64,000 bases of DNA from NCBI RefSeq assembly GCF_012641475.1, contig NZ_JABAIL010000005.1:496001-560000 (forward strand), written 5' to 3'. Origin of the DNA: Flammeovirga agarivorans (lineage in GTDB: Bacteria > Bacteroidota > Bacteroidia > Cytophagales > Flammeovirgaceae). A program made the position numbers and the translations under genes. The notes under the pieces were generated by a model. That model was not told the DNA's origin. It did no database searches and was given only the letters and a program-made list of their open reading frames with translations. Shown one piece after another: positions 29,631 through 39,174 of this stretch. How positions within the stretch are numbered: the first letter of the stretch is position 1; each line of letters opens with the position of its first letter.

Positions 29631-29658
29631 CTTACATCTTACTTCTTACTCCTTACTT
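29631..29658 (+). repeat. Four tandem heptamers CTTACNN before fabD
   Basis: CTTACAT, CTTACTT, CTTACTC and CTTACTT follow one another without gaps, ending 8 bases before the fabD -7 element. They occupy the place where the -33 contact region is expected. Confidence 0.8.
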
Positions 29659-29665
29659 TATTCAT

Positions 29666-29673
29666 TATCTTTG
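29666..29673 (+). promoter_or_regulatory. Promoter -7 element of fabD
   Basis: TATCTTTG matches TAnnTTTG exactly, 46 bases before the fabD ATG. No TTG lies at the -33 position; the heptamer repeat is there instead. Confidence 0.65.
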
Positions 29674-29718
29674 CCTCCGCAAAATTGAAGAAATAACAAT
29701 ATTTGAATATATATATTT

Positions 29719-30588
29719 ATGAAAGCATATGTATTTCCTGGGCAAGGAGCTCAGTTTACAGGTATGGGTAAAGACCTATACGATTCTAATCCAAAAGCAA
29801 AAGAGCTTTTCGAAAAAGCAAACGAAATCTTAGGTTTCCGTATCACTGACGTGATGTTCGAAGGAACTGCTGAAGAACTTAAGCAAACAAACGTAACTCA
29901 GCCTGCAGTATTTTTACATTCAGTAATTACAGCATTATGTGCAGATGAGTTTACTCCGGATATGGTTGCAGGTCACTCATTAGGTGAATTTTCTGCTTTA
30001 GTAGCTTGTGGAGCCTTAAACTTTGAAGATGCTTTATCTTTAGTAGCTAAAAGAGCTGATGCAATGCAAAAAGCATGTGAATTGAACCCATCGACTATGG
30101 CTGCTATCTTAGGTCTTTCTGACGAAGATGTTGAGAAAGTATGTGATGGTGTAGAAGGTGTAGTTGCTGCAAACTATAACTGTCCAGGTCAATTAGTAAT
30201 TTCAGGTAGCAAGGAAGGTATCGAGAAAGCTTGTGAAGTAGCTAAAGAAGCTGGAGCAAAACGTGCTTTACCTCTTCCTGTAGGTGGTGCATTCCACTCT
30301 CCATTTATGGAGCCGGCAAGAGAAGAGTTACAAAAGGCGATCGAGGAAACTCAATTAAGCCAACCAACTTGCCCAATTTATCAAAATGTAAATGCTAAGC
30401 CGCAAACAGATCCTGAAGTAATTAAGGAGAACTTAATTGCTCAATTAACTGCACCTGTACGTTGGACACAGACAGTTCAGGCAATGATTGCTGACGGTGC
30501 TACAGAATTTATTGAGTGTGGTCCAGGAAAAGTATTATCAGGACTAGTTAAAAAAGTAGATCGTAAGATGCCAGTATCATCTTTATAA
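29719..30588 (+). CDS. fabD: Malonyl-CoA:ACP transacylase FabD
   Basis: A 289-residue acyltransferase that loads malonyl groups onto acyl carrier protein for fatty acid synthesis. FPGQGAQFTGMG near the N-terminus is the oxyanion-hole loop, GHSLGEFSAL carries the nucleophilic serine S87, and VGGAFHSPFM near residue 190 carries the catalytic histidine. The C-terminal FIECGPGKVLSGLVKK completes the family pattern. It is monocistronic in appearance; the next gene is on the other strand. Codon use is clean and highly expressed in look compared with neighbouring unknown genes. Confidence 0.96.
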   Translation: MKAYVFPGQGAQFTGMGKDLYDSNPKAKELFEKANEILGFRITDVMFEGTAEELKQTNVTQPAVFLHSVITALCADEFTPDMVAGHSLGEFSALVACGALNFEDALSLVAKRADAMQKACELNPSTMAAILGLSDEDVEKVCDGVEGVVAANYNCPGQLVISGSKEGIEKACEVAKEAGAKRALPLPVGGAFHSPFMEPAREELQKAIEETQLSQPTCPIYQNVNAKPQTDPEVIKENLIAQLTAPVRWTQTVQAMIADGATEFIECGPGKVLSGLVKKVDRKMPVSSL

Positions 30589-30652
30589 AAAGGTGAATTA
30601 GTATCGAAAGTAATATTTGTATAAATCCTTTTCGCAAGTAAGTGGAAAGGAT

Positions 30653-31054
30653 TTATGCTATAGTCGCAGATTTTATAATTTCGCGTAGGTGCTTTTTATA
30701 AATAGGTGTACTTAGCGCAAATTCAACGCCCATACCTATAAGTTTCTTTCTTGCACCTGCTAAACTATAAGGTGTAGTACCCACTATAGTCACAGGATAG
30801 GAGATTCTTTGTTTAAGCTGGAAAATAGTATCCTCTAAATGTGATCCCAATGTTTCACTATCAAGGAAAACCATTTTAACTTCTTCCTCCTGAATAAACT
30901 GATAAAGTTGGATAGTATCCGATACAATAGTAATTTCCATCCCTTCATCTGCGAGCATTTTCTTTAAATAATGTGCGTTAATAATATTATTATCAACCAC
31001 AATTGCTCTTTGTATAACTGGCTTGTCTAGGCCGTTTGCTAACGCCATCGTCAT
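30653..31054 (-). CDS. Stand-alone degenerate receiver (response-regulator-like) protein
   Basis: About 133 residues from the ATG at 31054 (MTMALANGLD). The fold pattern is that of a CheY-type receiver: AIVVDNNIINAHYLKKML with one of the two usual acidic residues replaced by N, MVFLDSETLG with the phospho-acceptor aspartate in place, TIVGTTPYS with the conserved threonine, and ALSTPIYKKHL where the usual lysine of the KP pair is T. With the lysine and one acidic residue missing, normal phospho-switching is doubtful. No DNA-binding or enzyme domain follows. It is divergent from the cyclophilin gene. Confidence 0.72.
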   Translation of the reverse strand: MTMALANGLDKPVIQRAIVVDNNIINAHYLKKMLADEGMEITIVSDTIQLYQFIQEEEVKMVFLDSETLGSHLEDTIFQLKQRISYPVTIVGTTPYSLAGARKKLIGMGVEFALSTPIYKKHLREIIKSATIA

Positions 31055-31128
31055 ATATAATTGAATATTGGTCCTAAAAAAATCTAATCGCTTACTTTTA
31101 ATAACGAAAAAACATACCAAAATAATAT

Positions 31129-32076
31129 ATGAGTATCATAAAAAAATTAAATAAAAGTGTAATTTATTATTTGTTGATTATTAGTGGGTTATCAATCTTA
31201 TCAACATCTTGCAGCCCAAAAGGCGATGGTACTTGGGAAAAGGATAAAGAGGTACCTGTTGTGGTAGCAAATAACGACCTTGATTTCTTAGTCACGATAC
31301 ACACAGAATATGGTGAAATGAAGGTTGTTTTGTTCAATGATACACCACTTCATAGAGAGAATTTTATCAAACTAACTAGGCAACATTATTATGATAGCTT
31401 GCTTTTCCATAGAGTAATCAAAAACTTCATGATTCAAGGTGGTGACCCTGATTCTAGATTTGCTTCTCCCAATCAAGGTTTAGGTAGAGGCGAAATTGGT
31501 TATACCATACCTGCAGAAATAAAAGACAATCATTACCATAGAAAAGGAGCATTGGCCATGGCTAGGAAAGGTGAGGAAGTAAATCCTGACTTAGAATCTA
31601 GCGGTTGTCAGTTTTATATTGTTGATGGCAGAACTTATTCGAAAAGAGATTTGATAGATGCTCGACTAGATCATACGAAATTGAACAAATATTTTAATAG
31701 TATGATTGAAGACCCTGAATACTCTAAAATAGCATCATCTTACTCTTCATTAGGTGCCAATGGTGATATAGAAGGACAGAAAAGACTGATGAAGAAATGT
31801 ATTCCAATGATTGAAAAGAAATACGATGTTGTATTATTGGATCGATTAAAAAGAGATGAGATTAAAGCATATACCACAGTGGGAGGAACTCCCTTCTTAG
31901 ATGGGAAATATACAGTATTTGGTCAAGTAGTAGAAGGCTTTGAAGTGATAGATCAAATAGCTAATAAACAGGTGAATAGACAAAAAAGGCCAGTTGAAAG
32001 TGTTAAAATGTGGGTTTCTGTAGAAGAGATTCCTAAAGATGAAGTATCAGCAATGTTGAAAAGTATAAATATGTAA
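31129..32076 (+). CDS. Cyclophilin-type peptidyl-prolyl isomerase lipoprotein
   Basis: A 315-residue lipoprotein with lipobox SILSTSC near residue 28. The cyclophilin fold begins at TIHTEYGEMKVVLFNDTPLH (about 56) and continues with LLFHRVIKNFMIQGGDP, GALAMARKGEEVNPD and CQFYIVDGR. It resumes at LDGKYTVFGQVVEGFEVIDQ (about 260). Between the two parts is a helical insert of about 80 residues (from YSKRDLID to AYTTVGGTP), longer than in the usual small cyclophilins. The active-site arginine and FMIQGGD motif are intact. It probably helps fold outer-membrane or periplasmic proteins. Confidence 0.9.
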   Translation: MSIIKKLNKSVIYYLLIISGLSILSTSCSPKGDGTWEKDKEVPVVVANNDLDFLVTIHTEYGEMKVVLFNDTPLHRENFIKLTRQHYYDSLLFHRVIKNFMIQGGDPDSRFASPNQGLGRGEIGYTIPAEIKDNHYHRKGALAMARKGEEVNPDLESSGCQFYIVDGRTYSKRDLIDARLDHTKLNKYFNSMIEDPEYSKIASSYSSLGANGDIEGQKRLMKKCIPMIEKKYDVVLLDRLKRDEIKAYTTVGGTPFLDGKYTVFGQVVEGFEVIDQIANKQVNRQKRPVESVKMWVSVEEIPKDEVSAMLKSINM

Positions 32077-32142
32077 TTCAACAGTCTTTTGCTCTCTTAA
32101 AAATAATAATGATTGGATTGTGAAACATATTTAACGGAAAAG

Positions 32143-32205
32143 GGTTTATTTTTTAAATTTTCGGAAAAATAAACCTTGGAAACTTTTTTATTGTTTGTGG
32201 TTTCC
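32143..32205. promoter_or_regulatory. Two inverted repeats upstream of the tetR-led efflux operon
   Basis: GGTTTATTTTT at 32143-32153 pairs with AAAAATAAACC at 32165-32175, and GGAAAC at 32178-32183 pairs with GTTTCC at 32200-32205. They lie 150-215 bases before tetR. Binding by the TetR protein is possible, but the spacers (11 and 16 bases) are longer than in usual TetR operators, so this is tentative. The first repeat may instead be an end structure of the cyclophilin transcript. Confidence 0.35.
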
Positions 32206-32356
32206 ATATGTTTGCATTAGAAAAAGAAATACCTTTTAGAGAACTAGTTATACTTATCTACAAATCTGTTGGTTCGCTATCATTTTTTCTTTTTATCTGA
32301 TACGAAATAATAAATTATCTCATTTTTAATAATCATTATCTAACTCATTTAAAACA

Positions 32357-32998
32357 ATGGTGAACGATCAATTACGTATCCGAATCATTGAAGAAGCACG
32401 CAAACAATTCCAAACTTCAGGTATTAAGAGAGTTACAATGTCAGACATTTCCCAACAGTTGGGAGTGTCTAAAAAAACACTCTATAATGTATTTAAGGAC
32501 AAGAAAGAACTCATCGATTTCACTTTAGAACATCATATCAACGAAGATATTGCTTTTGTTGATGCCGTATGGAAAGAAGATAAAGACGGTGTGTACAAGT
32601 TGGCAAGAATCTTCTTTTACTTCTACACGAGGATGAAGTCGATTAATCCGATGACTTTGTTAGACTTAAAAAAATTCTATCCTGAAATCTGGAATAAATT
32701 CGAATGTCATAAAAAAGGATGCTTCGATCAATCAATGATCAGTATTATAGAACAAGGTGTAGACGAAGAACTATTCTTTGATGACATGAACATTCCACTA
32801 TTAGTAAGTATGCGTGTCTGGCAGTTGGAATCTGCTTTTGATTCTAACTTGTACGATCATTCCAAGTATTCTTTAGCGACAATACAAATGGAATTCTTCA
32901 AGCATTTTATTAGAGGAATAGCTACTGTCGAAGGTGTCAAATTACTAAATCAGTACCTATCAAGTTTTATTAAAGAAACTCAATCAACAAACATATGA
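32357..32998 (+). CDS. TetR-family transcriptional regulator of the efflux operon
   Basis: A 213-residue regulator. The N-terminal helix-turn-helix is clear (IEEARKQFQTSGIKRVTMSD, then ISQQLGVSKKTLYNVFKDKK, residues about 10-55), followed by an all-helical ligand domain without recognised pocket residues. It is the first gene of a tetR-tolC-hlyD-acrB operon; its stop overlaps the tolC start by four bases (ATGA). It most likely represses its own operon and is released by a compound exported by the pump; this is inference from position. Confidence 0.92.
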   Translation: MVNDQLRIRIIEEARKQFQTSGIKRVTMSDISQQLGVSKKTLYNVFKDKKELIDFTLEHHINEDIAFVDAVWKEDKDGVYKLARIFFYFYTRMKSINPMTLLDLKKFYPEIWNKFECHKKGCFDQSMISIIEQGVDEELFFDDMNIPLLVSMRVWQLESAFDSNLYDHSKYSLATIQMEFFKHFIRGIATVEGVKLLNQYLSSFIKETQSTNI

Positions 32999-34416
32999 AA
33001 ACAACGGCCTTAAAATGGGTCACTGTACTAAGTCTACTCTTTAGTACAACTCAATTAATTGCACAAACAAATCCTGACCAGAATGGAGATTTGATGGACT
33101 TGCAAGACTGTATCGATTATGCTTTTGCAAATACAGGAACCATCAAAAATGCAGTAATCGAACAGGGTATCTCTCAAGCTAAAGTAGGTGAAATTATTTC
33201 AATGGGTCTTCCTCAAATTGATATGGAAGGTCAGTTGATCAACAATGCAAAAATCCAAAAATCGTATGTACCTGGAAATACATTTGATCCAGATGGTGAC
33301 CCTAATGAAACCATTGGATTAGAATTCGGTACACCGTTTTTATCAAATGTTCAATTATCAGCAAATCAGCTATTATTTGATGGTACTTTCTTTATTGGTG
33401 TGAAAGCCGCTAAAGTTTACAATGAGTTATCAGCAAAAGAATTGATTAGATCGAAAATTGATGTTGTTGAAGCAGTAACACAAGCCTATTATTATGTACT
33501 AGTACAACAAGAGTATTTAGAGTTGATTAATAGAAATAAGGAAATTCTTGAATCTTTATATAACGAGACTAAAGCCACTTACGAAGCTGGTATGGTCGAA
33601 GAGATTGAATTCAACAGAATTGAGGTAACTTATAACAGTATCTTGATCCAGCAAACTCAATTGGAACAGATTCAAATTATTGCAAAGAAATTATTGAAAT
33701 TCCAGATGGGAATGGATATAAATGAACCGTTGCAATTGTCACAATCACTAGAAGATTTTAGAGATTTTATCGTTACTCCAACAGATCTAGCTGAATCATC
33801 AAGAAGAATTGAGTATTCAATCATGATGACTAATATCAAATTGAATAACTATGATATTAAAGCTACAAAAGCGGAATACTGGCCTAAATTGTATGCTTTT
33901 GGTAACTATGGTGTCAATACAGCGAGTACTCAGTTTTCTGATTTATATGGAACAGCAGGAGATTTCTTATCAGTAGGTGTATCGCTTTCTTGGAAACTGT
34001 TTGATGGTTTTAATAGATCAAAAAGAATTGAGCAGAAGAAACTGAAAGGACAGCAGTTACAAAACACAAAAACTGATTTAGAGCGTCAGATTTCTATTGA
34101 ACAGGAACAATCTAGAATCACTTACGAAACAAACCTGTCTACATTAAACTTACAGGAGAAGAATATGAATGTTGCTGATAAGGTATACACAAATACTCAA
34201 GTGAAGTTTAAAAATGGTGTTGGATCTTCATTAGAAATTACAACTTCGTCTCAAGATTATCAGACTGCTGCTAATAGTTTCTATACTTCTTTATATGATG
34301 TATTAGTAGCGAAATTAGCCTTTGAAAAAGCAAATGGTCGTTTGTTGAGCTATGTTGATGAAGAAGATCATAGCAAAGACGAGGAAGTTTTGAAAATGAA
34401 TAACGAAAAAAAATAA
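32995..34416 (+). CDS. TolC-family outer-membrane efflux channel
   Basis: A 473-residue outer-membrane factor. The signal peptide covers about residues 1-23 (TTQLIA-QTNP). Two homologous halves rich in long helices follow the TolC pattern: DLQDCIDYAFANTGTIKNA opens the first half, and SVGVSLSWKLFDGFNRSKRI marks the second. QANQLLFDGTFFIGVKAAKV fits the beta strand to helix passage. It forms the exit duct for the RND pump encoded downstream. It overlaps tetR by four bases and is 15 bases from the adaptor gene. Confidence 0.94.
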   Translation: MKTTALKWVTVLSLLFSTTQLIAQTNPDQNGDLMDLQDCIDYAFANTGTIKNAVIEQGISQAKVGEIISMGLPQIDMEGQLINNAKIQKSYVPGNTFDPDGDPNETIGLEFGTPFLSNVQLSANQLLFDGTFFIGVKAAKVYNELSAKELIRSKIDVVEAVTQAYYYVLVQQEYLELINRNKEILESLYNETKATYEAGMVEEIEFNRIEVTYNSILIQQTQLEQIQIIAKKLLKFQMGMDINEPLQLSQSLEDFRDFIVTPTDLAESSRRIEYSIMMTNIKLNNYDIKATKAEYWPKLYAFGNYGVNTASTQFSDLYGTAGDFLSVGVSLSWKLFDGFNRSKRIEQKKLKGQQLQNTKTDLERQISIEQEQSRITYETNLSTLNLQEKNMNVADKVYTNTQVKFKNGVGSSLEITTSSQDYQTAANSFYTSLYDVLVAKLAFEKANGRLLSYVDEEDHSKDEEVLKMNNEKK

Positions 34417-34431
34417 TCGAAGAATAAAATC

Positions 34432-35586
34432 ATGAAACATAGATATAAATTTATTGCTCTTTTATCTGCGGCCAGCATTTTATCATCTTGTGGTGGCGAT
34501 GATTTAGAATCAAAAAAGCAAGAGTTAAAAGACTACCAAACGGAGTTAGCTGACTTAGAAATTAAAATAGATAACCTTGAGAAAGAAATAGAGACTATTG
34601 AAGGTCCAAAAGAAGTAAAAGTTTCATTAAAACCTGTTACTATTTTTGATGTTCAAGAAATGACATTTAGTCACTTTGTTGATGTTCCAGGTGATGTTAT
34701 CTCAAATAGAAACGTAGTGGTTGCTCCAGAGACTACTGGGCGATTAGTAAAAAGATATGTTGAGGAAGGTAACTACGTTAAACGAGGACAAAGAATTGCC
34801 AAGTTGGATGTAGAGATCTTACAGAAACAAATCGAAGAGGTTGAAACTTCTTTGGAGCTTGCTAACATTATGTATGAAAAGCAAAGTTCTTTATGGGAGC
34901 AAAATATTGGGTCTGAAGTTCAATATTTACAAGCAAAGAATAATAAAGAAAGCTTAGAGGCGAAATTAGCAAGTTTAAAAGAGCAAGAAGGAAAAGGATA
35001 TATCTTGGCCCCAATTGCAGGTAAAATCGATGAAATCTATATGAAAGAAGGTGAAATGGCCCCAGCAGGTCAGCCTTACGCTAGAGTAGTTGATTTAAAT
35101 AATATTGAAGTTGTAGCTGAAGTTTCTGAAAAGTACAGCCGTGATGTTAAAAAAGGAGACCATGTATCTGTGAAGTTCCCTATGCTTGATATCGAAAAAG
35201 ATATGAAAGTGAGTATGGTCGGACAGACGATTAACCAGGTGAACAGAACTTTCAAAATTAGAATGAAGGTAACAGAAAGAGGTTTGAATCTTAAACCAAA
35301 TACAATGGCTGTAGTTACTATTAATGATTACTCTAAAGATCATGCTGTAGCTATCCCTTCTAATTTAGTTCAAAAGAATACGAAAGGAGAAACATTTACA
35401 TATATCTTGGCAAAAGATGGAGCTAAGAAAGATGTAGTAAAAAAGATTACTGTTCAGACAGGTAAATCTTATAAAGGAAAAACAATGATTACTGCAGGTA
35501 TTGAACCAGGTATGAGAGTAATTGATAAAGGTTACTCTGAGGTAGTTGTTGGAGAAGAAGTTCGAGTTGTAGATTATCAAATCTAA
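34432..35586 (+). CDS. RND efflux periplasmic adaptor (membrane fusion) lipoprotein
   Basis: A 384-residue adaptor with lipobox ASILSSC near residue 20, followed by acidic GGDD, which suits lipoprotein export in Bacteroidota. A coiled coil at residues about 25-60 precedes the lipoyl/barrel-sandwich half motif (GRLVKRYVEEGNYVKRGQRI). A helical hairpin follows at about 125-185, then the second half motif (GKIDEIYMKEGEMAPAGQPY) and beta-barrel and membrane-proximal domains. It links the RND pump to TolC. It lies between tolC and the pump gene, with gaps of about 15 bases on either side. Confidence 0.94.
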   Translation: MKHRYKFIALLSAASILSSCGGDDLESKKQELKDYQTELADLEIKIDNLEKEIETIEGPKEVKVSLKPVTIFDVQEMTFSHFVDVPGDVISNRNVVVAPETTGRLVKRYVEEGNYVKRGQRIAKLDVEILQKQIEEVETSLELANIMYEKQSSLWEQNIGSEVQYLQAKNNKESLEAKLASLKEQEGKGYILAPIAGKIDEIYMKEGEMAPAGQPYARVVDLNNIEVVAEVSEKYSRDVKKGDHVSVKFPMLDIEKDMKVSMVGQTINQVNRTFKIRMKVTERGLNLKPNTMAVVTINDYSKDHAVAIPSNLVQKNTKGETFTYILAKDGAKKDVVKKITVQTGKSYKGKTMITAGIEPGMRVIDKGYSEVVVGEEVRVVDYQI

Positions 35587-35600
35587 TTTTGACAAAAGAT

Positions 35601-38600
35601 ATGGAGTCAAATTTTAACAAAAACAGTAACGAGACGAAAGAGGAAAAAATCAAGGAATTTGGTTTAAGTAGCCTCTCGATCAATAATAGTACGTCCATTT
35701 TTATTCTTACAGTCATCATTGCACTGTTTGGAATTTTGGCGTACGTGGGTATGCCGAAAGAGCAATTCCCTGAGATTCGTATTCCGATGGTGTATATTAA
35801 CACAATGCACCCAGGTAACTCACCTGTGGATATTGAATCACTAATTACTCGTCCGATTGAAAAAGAATTGAAATCGGTAAAAGGTGTAAAAGAAATTATT
35901 TCTACATCAGCTCAAGACTTTTCAGTTATTACTGTAGAGTTTAATGAAGATATAGAGACTTCTAAGGCACTTCAAGACACAAAAGATGCTGTAGATAAAG
36001 CCAAAAGTGAATTACCAACAGATTTGGATCAAGATCCAAACGTTCAAGAAATGGATTTCTCTGAGATTCCAATTATGGTAATTAACCTTTCTGGTGATTT
36101 CGAAATTCAAAAATTAAAAGATTATGCTGAAGATTTAGCAGATGATCTTGAAGAATTTAGAGAAGTATCAAGAGTTGATATTACAGGTTCTGTAGAAAGA
36201 GAAATTCAGATTAATGCAGACTTATATACAATGGATGCGATGCAAATTGCATTCTCAGATATTTCTGATGCAATTTCTCGTGAGAACGTAACAATGTCTG
36301 GTGGTGATGTTAAAATGGGTAATGGTTTCCGTAGATCATTACGTGTTGATGGTGAATTTAAAGAAGTATCAGAGATTCGTAATGTAATTGTGAAGTCTGA
36401 AGATCAAAACACAATTTACCTCAAAGACCTTGCTGATGTAGAAGATAGCTATGTAGAGCGTAAGTCATATGCTCGTTTAGCAACGAACTCTTTTAACGAT
36501 AAAGGTGCATACCCAGTAGTATCATTAAAAGTGGTTAAAAGAGGTGGAGAAAACCTTATCGATGCAACAGATAAGATCAATGTTCTACTTGATGAAGCAA
36601 GAGCTACATATTTACCGCCAAACTTGGATATCGTAATTACTGAGTCTCAATCTAAAGAAATGAAGACTTCGCTAAACAACCTTGAGAACTCAATTATCTC
36701 AGGTATGATTCTAGTGGTAGTTGTATTATTATTCTTTATGGGATTAAGAAATGCCTTATTTGTTGGTATTGCTATTCCGATGTCGATGTTCTTGTCTTTC
36801 TTAATCTTGAGTGTATTAGGAGTGACAATTAACATGGTAGTTTTATTTGCACTGATTCTAGCTCTCGGTATGTTGGTGGATAATGCCATTGTGGTGATCG
36901 AGAATATCTACCGTTTGAGGGAACAAGGACTCTCTAAGAAAGAAGCAGCAAAACAAGGTACTGGTGAGGTAGCATTAGCGATTATTTCATCTACGGCCAC
37001 AACTTTAGCAGCTTTCGTTCCTTTGGCATTCTGGGGAGGTATTATGGGTGAGTTTATGAAATACTTACCGATTACTCTAATTACTGTATTGGCCTCGTCA
37101 TTATTCGTAGGTTTAGTGATTAACCCAGTGATCGCTTATCGTTACATGAAAGTGGACGATGAAGCTGCTTACAGAACAGTAAACAAAAAGAAAGTGACAG
37201 TTGGTTTAATCCTAATAGGATTATCAATTCCTGCTTATATTCTTCGCGATACTTATGCTTTAGGAAACCTACTAATGTTGGGTGCATTTATCGCATTATT
37301 AGATGGTATTGTACTAAAAAGAGCTGCACATTTCTTCCAACACAATATTTTGACAAGATTGGAGTCTGTGTATTTATCAACATTAGAATTTGCCTTAAAA
37401 GGTAAAACTCCATATGCTTTGATTATTGGTAATACATTTTTCTTATTCTTTGCGATTGCTTGGTTTGGTGCCCGTTTAGGTTCAGGTAATGTACCGATTG
37501 AGTTTTTCCCTGATTCCGATCCACGTTATGTTTACATGTATGTTGAGGCTCCTCAAGGTACAGATGTAGAAGAAACGAATAAGATTGCCTTAGATTTAGA
37601 AAAGCGTCTATACAAAGAATTACTTCCGTATAAAGACATCATTGAATCTATTGTAAGTAATGTAGGTGAAAATACGAATGACCCACAAGATAATGCTGGT
37701 AATTCTGTAACACCTAACAGAGCTAGAATCGCTGTAGGTTTTGTTCCTTACGAAGAAAGAGGTGGAGTAAGCTCTAAAGAAGTAAAAGCACTTTGTGAGC
37801 GTATTGCTAAAGATATTCCAGGTGTAGAAATTGTTACTTCTAAAGACCAGAATGGACCTCCAACAGGTAAGCCAATTAGTATTGAGCTGAAAGGAGAAGA
37901 TTACATTGTCTTGATTGAAGAGGCAAATAAAATGAAATCTTTAATCGAGCAATCTGACATTGAAGGTGTAGATAAATTATCTGTAGATATTAGCGTGAGT
38001 AAGCCTGAATTATTAGTTAATATTGATAGAAATAAGGCTCGTCGTTTTGGTGTATCAACAGGTATGCTTGCAAACAACATGCGTACAGCTATCTACGGTC
38101 AGGAAGTTTCTAAATTTAAAGATGGTGAAGATGATTATCCTATTCAACTTCGTTTAAAAGATGAATATAGATATGATTTATCAACTTTAAATGATCAAAG
38201 AATTACTTTCAGAGATAATAAGGGAGCATTCCATCAGGTACCTGTTTCATCTGTGGCATCGTTGGATTACAGTACTACAGTAGGAGAAATCAAACGTAAA
38301 GATTTAGATAGAGTAGTTACTTTGAGTTCTAATATTACAGAAGGGTACAATGCACAGAAAGTTGTAGGTGAGGTAAAAGGTTTATTAGCAGAATATAAAA
38401 TGCCTTCTCAATATAGCTACAAATTTGGTGGAGAGCAGGAAGATCAAGCAGAATCAATGGCATTCTTATCAAGAGCAATGATGATTGCGGTTTGTGCTAT
38501 CTTCTTAATCTTAGTATCACAATTTAACTCTTTTGTGAAGCCATTCATTATTATTATTTCAGTAGTATTAAGTTTGATTGGTGTACTATTGGGATTAATT

Positions 38601-39095
38601 ATCTTCAATGATCCATTTGTGATTATCATGACAGGTATTGGTATCATCTCATTAGCAGGTATTGTAGTAAACAATGCTATTGTATTGATAGACTGTGCAG
38701 ATCAATTGGTAGAAAAGAAAAAGGATCAACTTGGTTTATTAGAGGATGAACGTTTACCTATTAAAGATTATATAGAATGTATTCAGCAAGCAGGTTTCAC
38801 TCGTTTGCGTCCTGTATTGTTAACTGCGATTACGACTGTATTAGGTCTTATTCCTTTAGCTACAGGTATGAACATTGACTTCTTTGGTATGTTTGCACAC
38901 TTCGATCCAGATATCTATTTCGGTGGTCCAAATGCAGATACATGGGGACCAATGGCTTGGACAGTAATCTATGGATTAACGTTTGCTACTTTCCTTACAT
39001 TAGTAATTGTGCCTGTGATGTTATTATTAACGGAGAAAATGGGACAAGCTTTTGGAGGTTTATCAGCACCAAAAAAAGAAAAAAAGATCGTATAA
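35601..39095 (+). CDS. RND-family efflux transporter permease (AcrB-like)
   Basis: About 1164 residues from the ATG at 35601; four further codons lead only to a TTG. Twelve membrane helices lie in the RND order, with large periplasmic loops after helices 1 and 7. Typical motifs are MPKEQFPEIRIPMVYINT near the N-terminus, ALGMLVDNAIVVIENIYRLR in helix 4 with the proton-relay aspartate region, STATTLAAFVPLAFWGG, and GIVVNNAIVLIDCADQL in the second half. It exports hydrophobic or amphipathic compounds by proton exchange. A Bacteroidota-type extra loop (FAHFDPDIYFGGPNADTWGP) lies near the C-terminus. Substrates are unknown. Confidence 0.95.
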   Translation: MESNFNKNSNETKEEKIKEFGLSSLSINNSTSIFILTVIIALFGILAYVGMPKEQFPEIRIPMVYINTMHPGNSPVDIESLITRPIEKELKSVKGVKEIISTSAQDFSVITVEFNEDIETSKALQDTKDAVDKAKSELPTDLDQDPNVQEMDFSEIPIMVINLSGDFEIQKLKDYAEDLADDLEEFREVSRVDITGSVEREIQINADLYTMDAMQIAFSDISDAISRENVTMSGGDVKMGNGFRRSLRVDGEFKEVSEIRNVIVKSEDQNTIYLKDLADVEDSYVERKSYARLATNSFNDKGAYPVVSLKVVKRGGENLIDATDKINVLLDEARATYLPPNLDIVITESQSKEMKTSLNNLENSIISGMILVVVVLLFFMGLRNALFVGIAIPMSMFLSFLILSVLGVTINMVVLFALILALGMLVDNAIVVIENIYRLREQGLSKKEAAKQGTGEVALAIISSTATTLAAFVPLAFWGGIMGEFMKYLPITLITVLASSLFVGLVINPVIAYRYMKVDDEAAYRTVNKKKVTVGLILIGLSIPAYILRDTYALGNLLMLGAFIALLDGIVLKRAAHFFQHNILTRLESVYLSTLEFALKGKTPYALIIGNTFFLFFAIAWFGARLGSGNVPIEFFPDSDPRYVYMYVEAPQGTDVEETNKIALDLEKRLYKELLPYKDIIESIVSNVGENTNDPQDNAGNSVTPNRARIAVGFVPYEERGGVSSKEVKALCERIAKDIPGVEIVTSKDQNGPPTGKPISIELKGEDYIVLIEEANKMKSLIEQSDIEGVDKLSVDISVSKPELLVNIDRNKARRFGVSTGMLANNMRTAIYGQEVSKFKDGEDDYPIQLRLKDEYRYDLSTLNDQRITFRDNKGAFHQVPVSSVASLDYSTTVGEIKRKDLDRVVTLSSNITEGYNAQKVVGEVKGLLAEYKMPSQYSYKFGGEQEDQAESMAFLSRAMMIAVCAIFLILVSQFNSFVKPFIIIISVVLSLIGVLLGLIIFNDPFVIIMTGIGIISLAGIVVNNAIVLIDCADQLVEKKKDQLGLLEDERLPIKDYIECIQQAGFTRLRPVLLTAITTVLGLIPLATGMNIDFFGMFAHFDPDIYFGGPNADTWGPMAWTVIYGLTFATFLTLVIVPVMLLLTEKMGQAFGGLSAPKKEKKIV

Positions 39096-39112
39096 CTGGT
39101 CTAATCAGATAA

Positions 39113-39158
39113 AAAAAGAGCTGAAATCTTGTTGTGACAAGGTTTCAGCTCTTTTTGT
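39113..39158. terminator. Bidirectional terminator after the efflux operon
   Basis: Fourteen-base stem AAAAAGAGCTGAAA / TTTCAGCTCTTTTT with an inner CTTG/CAAG pair, between convergent genes. Confidence 0.92.
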
Positions 39159-39174
39159 TTATATATAAGTGAAC

